A DNA stretch of 64,000 nucleotides, taken from Cyanophora paradoxa (lineage: Eukaryota > Glaucocystophyceae > Cyanophorales > Cyanophoraceae). The stretch covers positions 1-64,000 of the forward strand of contig QPMI01000095.1 of the NCBI GenBank assembly GCA_004431415.1, written 5' to 3'. The notes below the pieces were generated by a model. It saw only the letters and a program-made list of their open reading frames with translations. It was not told the origin of the DNA and ran no database searches. Within the stretch, counting starts at the first letter, position 1. Each line of letters begins with the position of its first letter. A program made the position numbers and the translations under genes. Positions 31,023-42,381 of the stretch are shown here, one piece after another.

Positions 31023-34000
31023 CGCTAGTTGCCGAGAAAAGGAAAACTAACGTTTTAACTGCAATCAGCTGCCGAACAGCAGGTAGTACTGCTGTCCTGC
31101 CTGCGGCATCGTCCGCCGCCTGCGCATGCCCAGCCGATCGCCAGCAGCCCGCCTCCGGCCCAGGCAGAATGCGCCCTCGCCGCACTCGCTGCGGAACGTC
31201 GCCGCGCTCGCTGCGCTGCGCGCATCAGGATAAGCGGGCTCCTAGCATAAAGAGAGAAGTGGGAAGCAAGGGGACGTCTGCGCACCGCAGCAAGGAGAGA
31301 GCAGGAGGCCCGTCCCGCTTCCAGCATCCCTTGCCCGTGCCCGACGTCGAAGGCAGAGCGCTCGCTGCGCACGGAGAGGAATCTCAATCAAAAGAAGAGA
31401 GAACGCGCGCCAATAAACAGACCGCACCTGTCGCCGAGCGCCCACACCGAGATTGAGAGCGCCCGGAACGCGGTCGCCGCGACGGCGCAGCGCTCGCTGA
31501 GCTCGGAGCGTCAACCGAAAGAAGAGAAGAATGCGCGCCGGCAAACGACCGCACCTGCCGCACCTGCGCCCCAGCGGCCGCAAGCACAAGAACTCCGAGG
31601 CCGCGGCCGTCCAGAAGCCACGCGTCCGAGAACGGCACCCGCTCCGCTGCGCACGCGGCCGGCGTCACAAAAACATCAACGCGAGAGTAGCGGAAACAAG
31701 AGCGAGCACCTGGCCTGCGGGAGAAGACGCTAGGCGAACTGGATGGTGGTGCTCTGCTCGCGCGGGCCAGTCACCCCGTTCCCTGGACCGCCAGCGGAAT
31801 GAGGGATTGGGGCAAAGGAGATGAAACGAAAAAGCACCTTGCTTCGCATCGGCAGCCGCCTTCTCCTTTCTGCGCGAGCCGACCAAAAGAAGGAACACTT
31901 GGCGGCGGCGGCCGGGCTAAGAATGCAGATCAAGGGCGCTTGAAGAGGCAAGAACGACGCGTACACGAGCGCTCTTCGCCACGAGCGGGCGCCCGCCGCC
32001 CTGGGCATCGCTCTGCGTTTGAAATCAGGCCGGCGACAGGCGGGGACGCGAGAGGATGCAAGTAGGCACCTTCGAACGTCGTTCGCGCTCGAGGCTCGTC
32101 AAGTTCGCGGCAGCTGTGCGGACTCCGTTTGACCTGTTTGAAATTGTGGAGTAAGGGAGACCAGGATGCGCTGCGGTGGAGAGCCCAGCGCCGACGCACC
32201 GAGATTGCATTGCGTCCCGTGCTGGAGGCCGCAGCCAGTTCTTGCCCTGCGTGCTCTTCAAAGTGCAAGGCCGCGGAATTCGGGGTACACAGCTGTTGGG
32301 CGAAAGCGGCAGCGACACCAACAGCGATATCGATCGAGGATGCTTGAGGACGCCCTTCGGCTCAGCTTTCCGAGGAAGCCTGAGCGGTCCCATGCTCCTT
32401 CGCAGCTCGCTCGGCCGCGGTGCCGAGCACGTTGGCGGAAGCTCGCAGATGCGGCGCGCGGCCCTTTCGTTAGCTATAGCTAGGCGCATGTGGCCCGTGT
32501 TCTCGCAGCTGCATGTCTATGCCCTGGCGTGGCCGTGTTTCCGTGCGGCGCTGCGTTCACGGCCTGCCTTCCTCCCACAAACCGACGACGTGCGTCTATG
32601 CCGTGCCCTCCGCGTTCCACGCGTGACGTACAGCTCACTCGATTTCGCAGGGATCGCCGGCGGTGAGCCCCGTCGGCCCAGTTGGTTGGCCCTGCGCCCA
32701 AGCCGAGCCAAGGTGCGGCGGCCGCCTGGCCGGGAACGGGGGACAGGCGAACTGCCGCACGCTTCTCGCTGTTGATCTCTCCTTCGTAGCGGGCGATGGA
32801 GTGCCGGCACGCCGCTGGCGGCGAGCGCGCCCTGCCGAGCGCGTCGCCATCGCCGGGGGTGGGCCACCGGACCATAGCTTTGCGTCAGCGGCGCGCGAAC
32901 GCATGTCTCACGATTCTTGCTTGCGTTCCAGGCGCTGGATCGCGCGCGCCGTCTCCAGGCTCCGAATTCTGGACCCCTCTTCCACAGCTTGGTGAGGCTC
33001 AGGCCTAGACGAGGTGAGTTGAGCGGTCTGTGTGCGTACGCGTCGCTGACAAGGCGCTCCTGTCGCGCAGGATGATCGAGTCCCGGGGCGATGGTCGGAG
33101 GGAGCGGAGGGCGGCAGCATGGATTGCACGGCGGGGCGTAGGATCGGCGGGCGGCGGCCCGGGGCGCACGCCCCGTGCAGCCCCGTGCAGCCCCGCCGGC
33201 TCCCCGGCCCGCCCCGGCGCTGTCGCTTCGCCCGGCCCCGTCGCCGTCGCCCCGCCCCGCCCCGTCGCTTTCGCCCCGCCCCGCAGAGACGGTGCGCCGT
33301 GCCGAGCGCCCTGCCGGCACAGCCCGGCCTGCCTGCTGCTGACGCCCTCGCAGCTCTCGAGGATTTTGAATTTTCGAGGCGTCCCGCTGCCGCGGGAGAG
33401 GATCTTCGAGCGCCCCGCCGCCCCCGCCGCGCCGCACAACGACAAGCGCCCCGCGCCCGCCCTCGCGGCTGCCTGTGCACCCCGCGGCCGCAAGAGCCCT
33501 GCCGCCGCCGCGCCGAAGCGCCCTCGGAGTATGCCCTCCCCTCGCCCACGGCTCTCCCTCCCTCCCCCCTCTCTCCCCCCGCTTAACTTGCCTGGCGGGT
33601 TCAGCGAGACAGCGGGTGGTGGCACAGCTCCCTCCGGCCAGGTGGGAGACGCGGCGAGCGCGGCTCTCCGGGCAGGGTGGCGGCGCGGCTCACTGGGCGG
33701 GGCGGGGGCGCGGGGGGCGGCGGCGCAGCTCGCGGGGCGGGACGGAGGCTCGGCGGGCGGCGACGCGGCTCGCCGGACGGGGCGGAGGCGCGTCGGGCAG
33801 CGACTCGGCTTTCCGGGCAGGGCGGGGGCTCAGCGGGTGGCGGCGCAGCTCGCGGGGCGGGCGAGGGCGCGGCGGGCGGCGCCGCGGCTCGCGGGGCGGG
33901 GCGGAGGCGCGGCGAGCGGAGGCGCGGCTCGCCGGGCAGGGCGGAGGCGTGGCGGGCGGAGGCGCGGCTCGCGGGGCGGGGCGGAGGCGCGGCGGGCGGC

Positions 34001-34262
34001 GCCGCGGCTCGCGGGGCGGGGCGGAGGCGCGGCGGGCGGAGGCGCGGCCCGCCGGGCAGGTCGGAGGCGCTGCGGGCGGCGGCGCGGGTCGCCGGGCGGG
34101 GCGGGGGCGCGGCGAGCGGCGCCGCGGCTCGCGGGGCGGGGCGGAAACGCGTCGGGCGGCGACGCGGCTCGTCGGACGGGGCGGGGGCTCAGGGGTGGCG
34201 GCGCGGCTCGCGGGGCGGAGCGGAGGCGCGGCGGGCGGTGGCGCGGGTCGCCAGGCGGTGTA
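31023..34262. repeat. Left arm of the foldback element
   Basis: It starts CTAGTTGCCGAGAAAA and matches the right arm in inverted orientation over about 3 kb with small indels; for example CTCGAGGATTTTGAATTTTC near 33356 is mirrored near 37115-37135. Its GC content is high and many frames are open by chance. No protein domain was recognised on either strand. Confidence 0.8.
33640..34260. repeat. GC-rich minisatellite in left arm
   Basis: Degenerate tandem units of roughly 36-50 bases, built on GGGGCGGGGCGGAGGCGCGGCG and CGGCTCGCG words, are repeated more than ten times. Long open frames here reflect the repeat, not a gene. An inverted, diverged counterpart lies at 36640-37030. Confidence 0.85.
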
Positions 34263-36582
34263 GTGCTCATGATGATCATGATCACTGATCATGATCATGA
34301 GGCCCAGCAAAGATCCCGGCCTTTTCACTGACTGGAGAAGCGTATCTAGGCTATATCAAAAACGCTAGAATTGATTTTGATAGTGGCAAGCGCTGAAAAG
34401 GTGCTTGTACCTCGCCAAGCAATAGTGGGCCCCAATTGCCAACACTTCATTTGTGCCAAGTTGCAGGGCAGCGCAGCCTCGGATCTGTCTTAAACCAACT
34501 TCATAATCAAATCCAGCGCCCTCGAGAACCCCCAACAGCATGCTCGCGGGCGTATGCAATATGGGCCCCGAGTTTCAATTTGGCTCGCAGTGAGGATCTG
34601 AGCACCCATGCATGCAGTGTTCATGATGATCATGAGAATTGATCATGAAGCCAGGAAAAGATCCCGGCCTTTTCACTGACTGGAGAAGCGTACCTGGACT
34701 ATATCAAAGGCGCTAGATTTGATTTTAATAGTGGCAAGCGCTGAAAAGGTGCTGGTGCCTCGCCAAGCAATAGTGGGCCCCAATTGCCAACACTTCATTT
34801 GTGCCAAGTTGCAGGGCAGCGCAGCCTCGGATCTGTCTTAAACCAACTTCATAATCAAATCCAGCGCCCTCGAGAACCCCCAACAGCATGCTCGCGGGCG
34901 TATGCAATATGGGCCCCGAGTTTCAATTTGGCTCGCAGTGAGGATCTGAGCACCCATGCATGCAGTGTTCATGATGATCATGAGAATTGATCATGAAGCC
35001 AGGAAAAGATCCCGGCCTTTTCACTGACTGGAGAAGCGTACCTGGACTATATCAAAGGCGCTAGATTTGATTTTGATAGTGGCAAGCGCTGAAAAGGTGC
35101 TGGTGCCTCGCCAAGCAATAGTGGGCCCCAATTGCCAACACTTCATTTGTGCCAAGTTGCAGGGCAGCGCAGCCTCGGATCTGTCTTAAACCAACTTCAT
35201 AATCAAATCCAGCGCCCTCGAGAACCCCCAACAGCATGCTCGCGGGCGTATGCAATGTGGGCCCCGAGTTTCAATTTGGCTCGCAGTGAGGATCTGAGCA
35301 CCCATGCATGCAGTGTTCATGATGATCATGAGAATTGATCATGAAGCCAGGAAAAGATCCCGGCCTTTTCACTGACTGGAGAAGCGTACCTGGACTATAT
35401 CAAAGGCGCTAGATTTGATTTTAATAGTGGCAAGCGCTGAAAAGGTGCTGGTGCCTCGCCAAGCAATAGTGGGCCCCAATTGCCAACACTTCATTTGTGC
35501 CAAGTTGCAGGGCAGCACGTGCACAGACTCGGAACTATCTTCAACCGACTTCATAATCAAATCCAGCGCCCTCGAGAACCCCCAACAGCATGCTCGCGGG
35601 CGTATGCAATATGGGCCCCGAGTTTCAATTTGGCTCGCAGTGAGGATCTGAGCACCCATGCATGCAGTGTTCATGATGATCATGAGAATTGATCATGAAG
35701 CCAGGAAAAGATCCCGGCCTTTTCACTGACTGGAGAAGCGTACCTGGACTATATCAAAGGCGCTAGATTTGATTTTAATAGTGGCAAGCGCTGAAAAGGT
35801 GCTGGTGCCTCGCCAAGCAATAGTGGGCCCCAATTGCCAACACTTCATTTGTGCCAAGTTGCAGGGCAGCGCAGCCTCGGATCTGTCTTAAACCAACTTC
35901 ATAATCAAATCCAGCGCCCTCGAGAACCCCCAACAGCATGCTCGCGGGCGTATGCAATGTGGGCCCCGAGTTTCAATTTGGCTCGCAGTGAGGATCTGAG
36001 CACCCATGCATGCAGTGTTCATGATGATCATGAGAATTGATCATGAAGCCAGGAAAAGATCCCGGCCTTTTCACTGACTGGAGAAGCGTACCTGGACTAT
36101 ATCAAAGGCGCTAGATTTGATTTTAATAGTGGCAAGCGCTGAAAAGGTGCTGGTGCCTCGCCAAGCAATAGTGGGCCCCAATTGCCAACACTTCATTTGT
36201 GCCAAGTTGCAGGGCAGCGCAGCCTCGGATCTGTCTTCAACCGACTTCATAATCAAATCCAGCGCCCTCGAGAACCCCCAACAGCATGCTCGCGGGCGTA
36301 TGCAATATGGGCCCCGAGTTTCAATTTGGCTCGCAGTGAGGATCTGAGCACCCATGCATGCAGTGTTCATGATGATCATGAGAATTGATCATGAAGCCAG
36401 GAAAAGATCCCGGCCTTTTCACTGACTGGAGAAGCGTACCTGGACTATATCAAAGGCGCTAGATTTGATTTTAATAGTGGCAAGCGCTGAAAAGGTGCTG
36501 GTGCCTCGCCAAGCAATAGTGGGCCCCAATTGCCAACACTTCATTTGTGCCAAGTTGCAGGGCAGCGCAGCCTCGGATCTGT
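34263..36582. repeat. Central tandem array of a 348-bp unit, about 6.7 copies
   Basis: The anchor GATCCCGGCC occurs at 34312, 34660, 35008, 35356, 35710, 36058 and 36406. The period is 348 bp except one unit of 354 bp, where a variant segment (CACGTGCACAGACTCGGAAC, near 35515) replaces the usual sequence. Units are nearly identical. Each contains the near-palindrome TTCATGATGATCATGAGAATTGATCATGAA. The first unit is the most diverged, suggesting growth by unequal exchange from the interior. Short open frames repeated on both strands are by-products. Confidence 0.92.
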
Positions 36583-36599
36583 TTAAATTGAATGACAAG

Positions 36600-39576
36600 A
36601 GATCATCACGCTCATGATCAGTGATCACGAATCGAAGCCGCGTCGCGCCACCGCGGCGCCCCGCGAGCCACGCCGCCGCCCGCCGCGCCTGCCGTCCTGT
36701 CCGCCTGCTGCGCCTCCGCCCCCCTGGCGAGCCGCGCCGCCGCCAGCCGCGCCTCCACCCCGTGCGGCGAGCCGGGCCGCAGCACGCTGCGCCTCCGCCC
36801 CGCCCCGCGAGCCGCGGCGCCGCCCGCCGCGCCTCCGCCCCGCCTGGCGAGCCGCGCCGCCGCCCGCCGCTCCCGCGCCCCGCCCGCCGAGCTTCGCCGC
36901 CGGCCGCCGCACCCTCGCCCCGCCCGGCGAGCTGCGCGCCGCCCGCCGCGCCGCCGCCCCTCCCGGCGAGCCGTGCCGCCGCCCGCCGCGCCTCCGCCCC
37001 GCCAGGTGAGCCGCGCCGCCGCCTGCTGAGCTTCCGCGACCCCGGCGCTGTCCCCTGAGGACGGCGGGGGCGGCGGGGCGCTCGAAGATCCTCTCCCGCG
37101 GCAGCGGGACGCCCCGAAAATTCAAAATCCTCGAGAGCTGCGAGGGCGTCAGCAGCAGGCAGGCCGGGCTGTGCCGGGCAGGGCGCTCAGCACGGCGCAC
37201 CGACTCTGCGGGGCGGGGCGAAAGCGACGGGGCGGAGCGGGGCGAAGGCGCCGGGGCGGGCGAAGCGACGGCGCCGGGGCGGGCCGGGGCGGGCGGGCAG
37301 CCGGCGGCGCGCGAGGCGTGCGCCCCGGGCCGCCGCCCGCCGATCCTACGCCCCGCCGTGCAATCCATGCTGCCGCCCTCCGCTCCCTCCGACCATCGCC
37401 CCGGGACTCGATCATCCTGCGCGACAGGAGCGCCTTGTCAGCGACGCGTACGCACACAGACCGCTCAACTCACCTCGTCTAGGCCTGAGCCTCACCAAGC
37501 TGTGGAAGAGGGGTCCAGAATTCGGAGCCTGGAGACGGCGCGCGCGATCCAGCGCCTGGAACGCAAGCAAGAATCGTGAGACATGCGTTCGCGCGCCGCT
37601 GACGCAAAGCTATGGTCCGGTGGCCCACCCCCGGCGATGGCGACGCGCTCGGCAGGGCGCGATCGCCGCCCAGCAGCTTGCCGGCACGCCATCGCCAGCA
37701 ACGAAGGAGAGATCAACAGCGAGAAACGGGATGCAGCCCGTCTGATCCCGCACCCCGTCCAGGCGGTAGCCGCACCTTGGCTCGGCTTGGGCGCAGGGCC
37801 AACCAACTGGGCCGACGGGGCTCACCGCCGGCGATCCCTGCGAAATCGAGTGAGCTGTACGTCACGCGTGGAACGCGGAGGGCACGGCATAGACGCACGT
37901 CGTCGGTTTGTGGGAGGAAGGCAGGCCGTGAACGCGGCGCCGCACGGAAACACGGCCACGCCAGGGCATAGACATGCAGCTGCGAGAACACGGGCCACAT
38001 GCGCCTAGCTATAGCTAACGAAAGGGCCGCGCGCCGCATCTGCGAGCTTCCGCCAACGTGCTCGGCACCGCGGCCGAGCGAGCTGCGAAGGAGCATGGGA
38101 CCGCTCAGGCTTCCTCGGAAAGCTGAGCCGAAGGGCGTCCTCAAGCATCCTCGATCGATATCGCTGTTGGTGTCGCTGCCGCTTTCGCCCAACAGCTGTG
38201 TACCCCGAATTCCGGCCTTGCACTTTGAAGAGCACGCAGGGCAAGAACTGGCTGCGGCCTCCAGCACGGGACGCAATGCAATCTCGGTGCGTCGGCGCTG
38301 GGCTCTCCACCGCAGCGCATCCTGGTCTCCCTTACTCCACAATTTCAAACAGGTCAAACGGAGTCCGCACAGCTGCCGCGAACTTGACGAGCCTCGAGCG
38401 CGAACGACGTTCGAAGGTGCCTACTTGCATCCTCTCGCGTCCCCCGCCTGTCGCCGGCCTGATTTCAAAAGCAGAGCGCTGCCCCAGGGCGGCGGGCGCC
38501 CGCTCGTGGCGAAGAGCGCTCGTGTACGCGTCGTTCTTGCCTCTTCAAGCGCCCTTGATCTGCATTCTTAGCCCGGCCGCCGCCGCCAAGTGTTCCTTCT
38601 TTTGGTCGGCTCGCGCAAAAAGGAGAAGGCGGCTGCCGATGCGAAGCAAGGTGCTTTTTCGTTTCATCTCCTTTGCCCCAATCCCTCATTCCGCTGGCGG
38701 TCCAGGGAACGGGGTGACTGGCCCGCGCGAGCAGAGCACCACCATCCAGTTCGCCTAGCGTCTTCTCCCGCAGGCCAGGTGCTCGCTCTTGTTTCCGCTA
38801 CTCTCGCGTTGATGTTTTTGTGACGCCGGCCGCGTGCGCAGCGGAGCGGGTGCCGTTCTCGGACGCGTGGCTTCTGGACGGCCGCGGCCTCGGAGTTCTT
38901 GTGCTTGCGGCCGCTGGGGCGCAGGTGCGGCAGGTGCGGTCGTTTGCCGGCGCGCATTCTTCTCTTCTTTCGGTTGACGCTCCGAACGCAGCTTCGGCAT
39001 CGCGGTCGAGGGATGCCGGACCGGCCCGGACGCGGCGCGAGCCGGCCTGCTGCTCACTCACCCTGCTGTGGTGCACAGCGGTCCGTTTGCCGGTCACCAC
39101 TCGCTTATCTTCGTTCGATCCGCGCGCTGACCGTGATGCCGCAGCGCGGCGAGCGCCATCAACGCCTCCGCCCTTTTGGCCAGAGGAGGCGCTCTTCCAG
39201 TCCATGGTGTGGGCGCTCGGCCGCAGGTGCGGTCTGTTAATCGGCGCGCATTCTCTTTTCATTAGATTGACATTCCTCTCCGTGCGCAGCGAGCGCTCTG
39301 CCTTCGACGTCGGGCACGGGCAAGGGATGCTGGATGCGGAGGAAGCGGGACTGCTACCCTCTCCTCGGTGCGCAGACGTCCCCTTGCTTCCCACTTCTCT
39401 CTTTAAGCTAGGAGTCCGCTTATTCTGAGCGCAGCGAGCGCGGTGACTTGCCGCAGCGAGTGCGGCGAGGGCGCATTCTGCCTGTGCCGCCGGCGGACGA
39501 TGCTGCAGGCAGGACAGCAGCACTACCCGCTGTTCGGCAGCTGATTGCAGTTAGTTTTCGTTTTCTCGGCAACTAG
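36600..39576. repeat. Right arm of the foldback element
   Basis: This is the inverted counterpart of 31023-34262. The GC-rich minisatellite lies at 36640-37030, and the arm ends CTCGGCAACTAGCTAG at 39565-39580. Differences from the left arm are small insertions and substitutions, for example extra sequence around 38990-39200. Confidence 0.8.
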
Positions 39577-40144
39577 CTAGCGCTCGGATTCGGGCTTCAG
39601 GGGCTGGTGCGTGGGATAGATTTCGGATCCCGGACAGCCTGTATACTTCCAGTTCATCATCTTTTTATGAACAGCGCATGCCACAGATTCACAATAGCTG
39701 GCCACGGGCCTGTCGCCGCTGTGGCCCGGCCGCGGCCCAGCGGCCCAGAAGCGCGAGCAAACTAAGCATGCACGTACGTATATACTAGTACTGCGGTACT
39801 GGTACAGCCGCGCGCGCACTCGGATCTGTCCCAGTGGATCCCGAGCGCGCGCGCTGCAATCATTGAATCCGCAATCCGCATGGGTTACGAGCTACTAGTA
39901 CTAGCTACGCCTGCTAGCGCTGCCAGGCTGCATCGCTCGACGCAGCCAGACGCAGTGGGAATTTGGCGCAGTCGCGGTGCTTCGAAGTTTCGGGCAGCTG
40001 CAGCTGCGTCGCACTGCGTGGGGTTTCAAGCGCTGCTTGAAACCCCGACGCATTTTCAAGCATTGCGTGAAATTTCGGAGCACTGCGTCGAAAAATGACT
40101 CAAATTTCGACGCAATGCGTGGGTGAGCCAAAAGTGCCGGGGTA
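39577..40144. repeat. Right subterminal region of the foldback element
   Basis: About 570 bp hold no gene. They include repeated CGACGCA/GCATTGCGTG and GAAATTTC words, matching those at 30425-30600 on the left. It ends with the 37-bp terminal inverted repeat. Confidence 0.7.
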
Positions 40145-40150
40145 CACACG

Positions 40151-40665
40151 CAGTGCCCGCCGGGCACCGTCTGGAACGCCGACGCCGCCGTCTTCAAGCG
40201 GTCGGTCTCCGTGAAGGACCTCTGCACGCCGCTCCCGCCAGGCCTCTTCTCGACGCGCGCGGGGCTTCTCGTCGAGTCCGAGGCGGAGGCATGCCCCGAG
40301 GGGACGTACAGCGCGGGAGGGGCCACTGCGTGTCTGCAGTGCCCCGCCGGGACGTGGTCGGCCCCCGGGAGCTCCGAGTGCTACGGCTGCCCCCAGAACT
40401 CGTTTTCTCTTTCCGAGGGGATGCCGTGCACACTGTGCGAGGCGGGTGCGTTCACAGTCCGCGACCGCTGGACGGCCCAGTGCCCGAAGTGGTGCGACCG
40501 CGGACCTGCATGCGCTGGTTTAATTTATTTCATTACGCATCAATACCTCGCACTCGAATTCTTTTATACGAGCTCGACGACACTCTGATTTGTGAGCGCA
40601 GCTTTGCAGGGAGCTTTCTAAAGAATGAGAACCAGCGCCTGTTCTGCCTCACGTGCCCTGCAAAC
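40151..40665 (+). pseudogene. Cys-rich repeat host gene, middle part
   Basis: The exon resumes with CPPGTVWNADAAVF and carries ephrin-receptor-like (GCC2/GCC3) repeats: CPEGTYSAGGATACLQCPAGTW and CPQNSFSLSEGMPCTLCEAGAF. It ends near 40500. After an intron of about 100 bp the next exon (from about 40610) reads NENQRLFCLTCPANQ and is cut by the Polinton at 40670. Joined at one copy of CAGTA the frame continues YAPYGTSDSCANCA. The regular C-x2-C and CP-x-GT spacing identifies the repeats. Confidence 0.75.
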
Positions 40666-40670
40666 CAGTA
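40666..40670. repeat. Target-site duplication of element B, left copy (CAGTA)
   Basis: CAGTA directly precedes the terminal AAAAAATGGT of the left TIR and is repeated at 53695-53699 directly after the right TIR. Confidence 0.85.
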
Positions 40671-40819
40671 AAAAAATGGTAAAGTGGGGCTACTGTCACC
40701 ACATCGATTAATTCCCAATATATCAAACAATCCCAATCAAAATCCTCTCGATTCTCAGTCTTTACCAATCAGAATTCAACAAATTCTCAGTCTCTCAATC
40801 ACAATTAATCGAAGTTATA
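40671..40819 (+). repeat. Element B left TIR, outer part
   Basis: It begins AAAAAATGGTAAAGTGGGG. These 149 bp match the inverted right TIR base for base up to the Helitron insertion point. Confidence 0.95.
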
Positions 40820-42016
40820 TCAGGCGAAGCCTCTTTCTCAAACCCAAAAACCGCCGATATAAATTCCTTTTTTAACCTTTTTTTCCACTCAAGATCCCCC
40901 CTGCTAAATAATTTCCGCGTCGCACTCCCTCGAGGACGAATTATTAATTCTGCCTCGACACGGACGCGATTGCCGCTAATGACTCAGCTACCCTAACCCC
41001 CACAGACCTCTCTAGATCCATTTTTAGCGTCGTGGCTCCCCTAAGACGACCGCTCGCCCGTGGGCGTCGCGCGAAAATCGAATTTCCCTCTGGATCAATT
41101 CCGGTACTTAACCTCCGACAAATGCAGTCCGAGTCAGAAGGTGGGACCCGGTCCCGCCCGGTCCCGCGACGAAATCGCGCCAGGGACGCCCCAGAACGAT
41201 ACAGAATGCCGCGCGAGGGCGAGCGCATCGCCGCAAGCTCGATTTCAAGCGCCGTCGACGCTCCAGTGCGAAGAGTCGGCCGAAAATTTGATCCAGCGCT
41301 AGCCGGTCCCGCCCGGTCCCGCGACGCGCGCAATCGATGCGTACTGGCGCGCATGGACATAGCAGGGCCTGCGCACCCCCGAAATCCGCTTTTCGGAGCC
41401 GGAACAGCGCAGGAAGGTACCCGACGGCCAAAATTCGATCCTGCACGCGCCCTGACATCTTTCCGCGCGCCCACGCCGCGGCGCATGCGCGGAACGATAG
41501 CATAAGCATTTAAGATGTAGGCAAAGTCTTCCGCACGCTTTGCGTATGCGACGGGCCGCGAGGACCCAGCCGACCCCGAAAATTCGATCCTGCATGGACC
41601 TGCACATCTTTCCGCGCGCCCTCGCCTCGAGCTCCGCAGCCCCGCACATCGATGCTATAGCTATATGCATTCAAGATTCTGTTTAAGCGATTCGCAAGCT
41701 CTGTGCATGCGCCTGGCCGCGAGAACCTTGCCCCTCCCGGGCCTCCCTCTCAACAATATTATATATAATTCATCTCCTCTAATCTCAACCTGCTCCGGCC
41801 TCCCTTTATTTCCTCAGTACATTAATATTCCTCTAGTTATATTCCTCTAGCCGGCCAGCGGTAGCTGGACTGGCCGTCAGCCGGCCAGCTTCCAACCAGA
41901 AAGCTGTTCGCGATCGGCCAGGCCGCTGGCCAGTGCCCTATAGGCCTACTGTGACAGCCGCGAGGGCGTCCGCGAGGCTTCGCCGTACTTAGTGCTCCGC
42001 AGGAGCACGGATCTTG
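40820..42016. mobile_element. Helitron-like element inside the left TIR
   Basis: The 1,197 bp start TCAGGCGAAGCCTC and end with a hairpin GTGCTCCGCAGGAGCAC followed by GGATCTTG. The insertion is exactly between A and T with no duplication, which is the Helitron signature (5' TC, 3' hairpin, A^T target); the last four bases CTTG deviate from the usual CTRR. The intact right TIR supplies the empty-site sequence, and 149 + 92 = 241 bp proves the borders. GGCGAAGCCTC is also mirrored near 41973 as a short inverted repeat. The interior is GC-rich with repeats (GGTCCCGCCCGGTCCCGCGA) and no Rep/helicase gene. Confidence 0.7.
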
Positions 42017-42108
42017 TCTTAAATTAATTAATCGAAGTTATATCTTAAATCTTATTTATCGAAGTTATATCATAATCTCGATTAATTATATTTAATCGAA
42101 GTTATATC
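42017..42108 (+). repeat. Element B left TIR, inner part
   Basis: This continues the 241-bp TIR after the Helitron. It is built of repeated TTAATCGAAGTTATATC units. Confidence 0.95.
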
Positions 42109-42144
42109 CTTTTTATCCGCCGTGTCTCCCATGAATTACAAAAT

Positions 42145-42381
42145 TTGATTGCTTTTTTAACATGCTTAAAAGTTATTAAACACAAACATATACCAATGGC
42201 TTGGGAAAAGCGCCAAAGAGATGTTAAGGAATGTGGATGTCACACAGTATGGGAAGTCCATGATTTCTTTAATGATGAGAGGGAAATGTATCAAGTTTAT
42301 TGTGAGAAACACAAGCCAATAACAAATAAAAAACAAACCATTCACAGTAACCACACAAAACAAAACGTAAAATCTCAGTAA
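42145..42381 (+). CDS. Possible small protein (78 aa), unrecognised
   Basis: The frame contains MAWEKRQRDVKECGCHTVWEV and a second Cys near the end of YQVYCEKHKP, so it may bind a metal. The first Met may be at 42196. It is the only open frame between the left TIR and the ATPase and has no copy elsewhere in the window. Confidence 0.35.
   Translation: MIAFLTCLKVIKHKHIPMAWEKRQRDVKECGCHTVWEVHDFFNDEREMYQVYCEKHKPITNKKQTIHSNHTKQNVKSQ

Larger units (their letters stand above)
30400..40144. mobile_element. Giant foldback element (9.7 kb) with 6-bp target duplication
   Basis: The target duplication CACACG lies at 30394-30399 and 40145-40150. The element's ends are inverted repeats beginning TACCCCGGCACTTTTGG and identical for about 37 bp. 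Next come subterminal GCATTGCGT/AAATTTCAAGC repeats in both ends, then two long inverted arms (about 31023-34262 and 36600-39576), each running into a GC-rich minisatellite. In the centre is a 348-bp tandem array. No transposase, integrase or RT was recognised, so it is non-autonomous. Precise excision restores the host exon. I cannot assign a superfamily; 6-bp duplications are known for Polintons among others. Confidence 0.8.

Noticed and set aside
33030-34331. A 433-codon open frame in the left arm of the foldback element
   Set aside because: Most of it is the GC minisatellite; all frames are open there and the right arm does not preserve the frame.
34436-36388. Repeated 60-70-codon open frames in the 348-bp array (both strands)
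   Set aside because: They are copies of one repeat unit, overlap each other on opposite strands and show no protein-like signature.
34263-36582. CRISPR-like array
   Set aside because: The repeat unit is 348 bp without short repeats and unique spacers, no cas genes, and the genome is eukaryotic.
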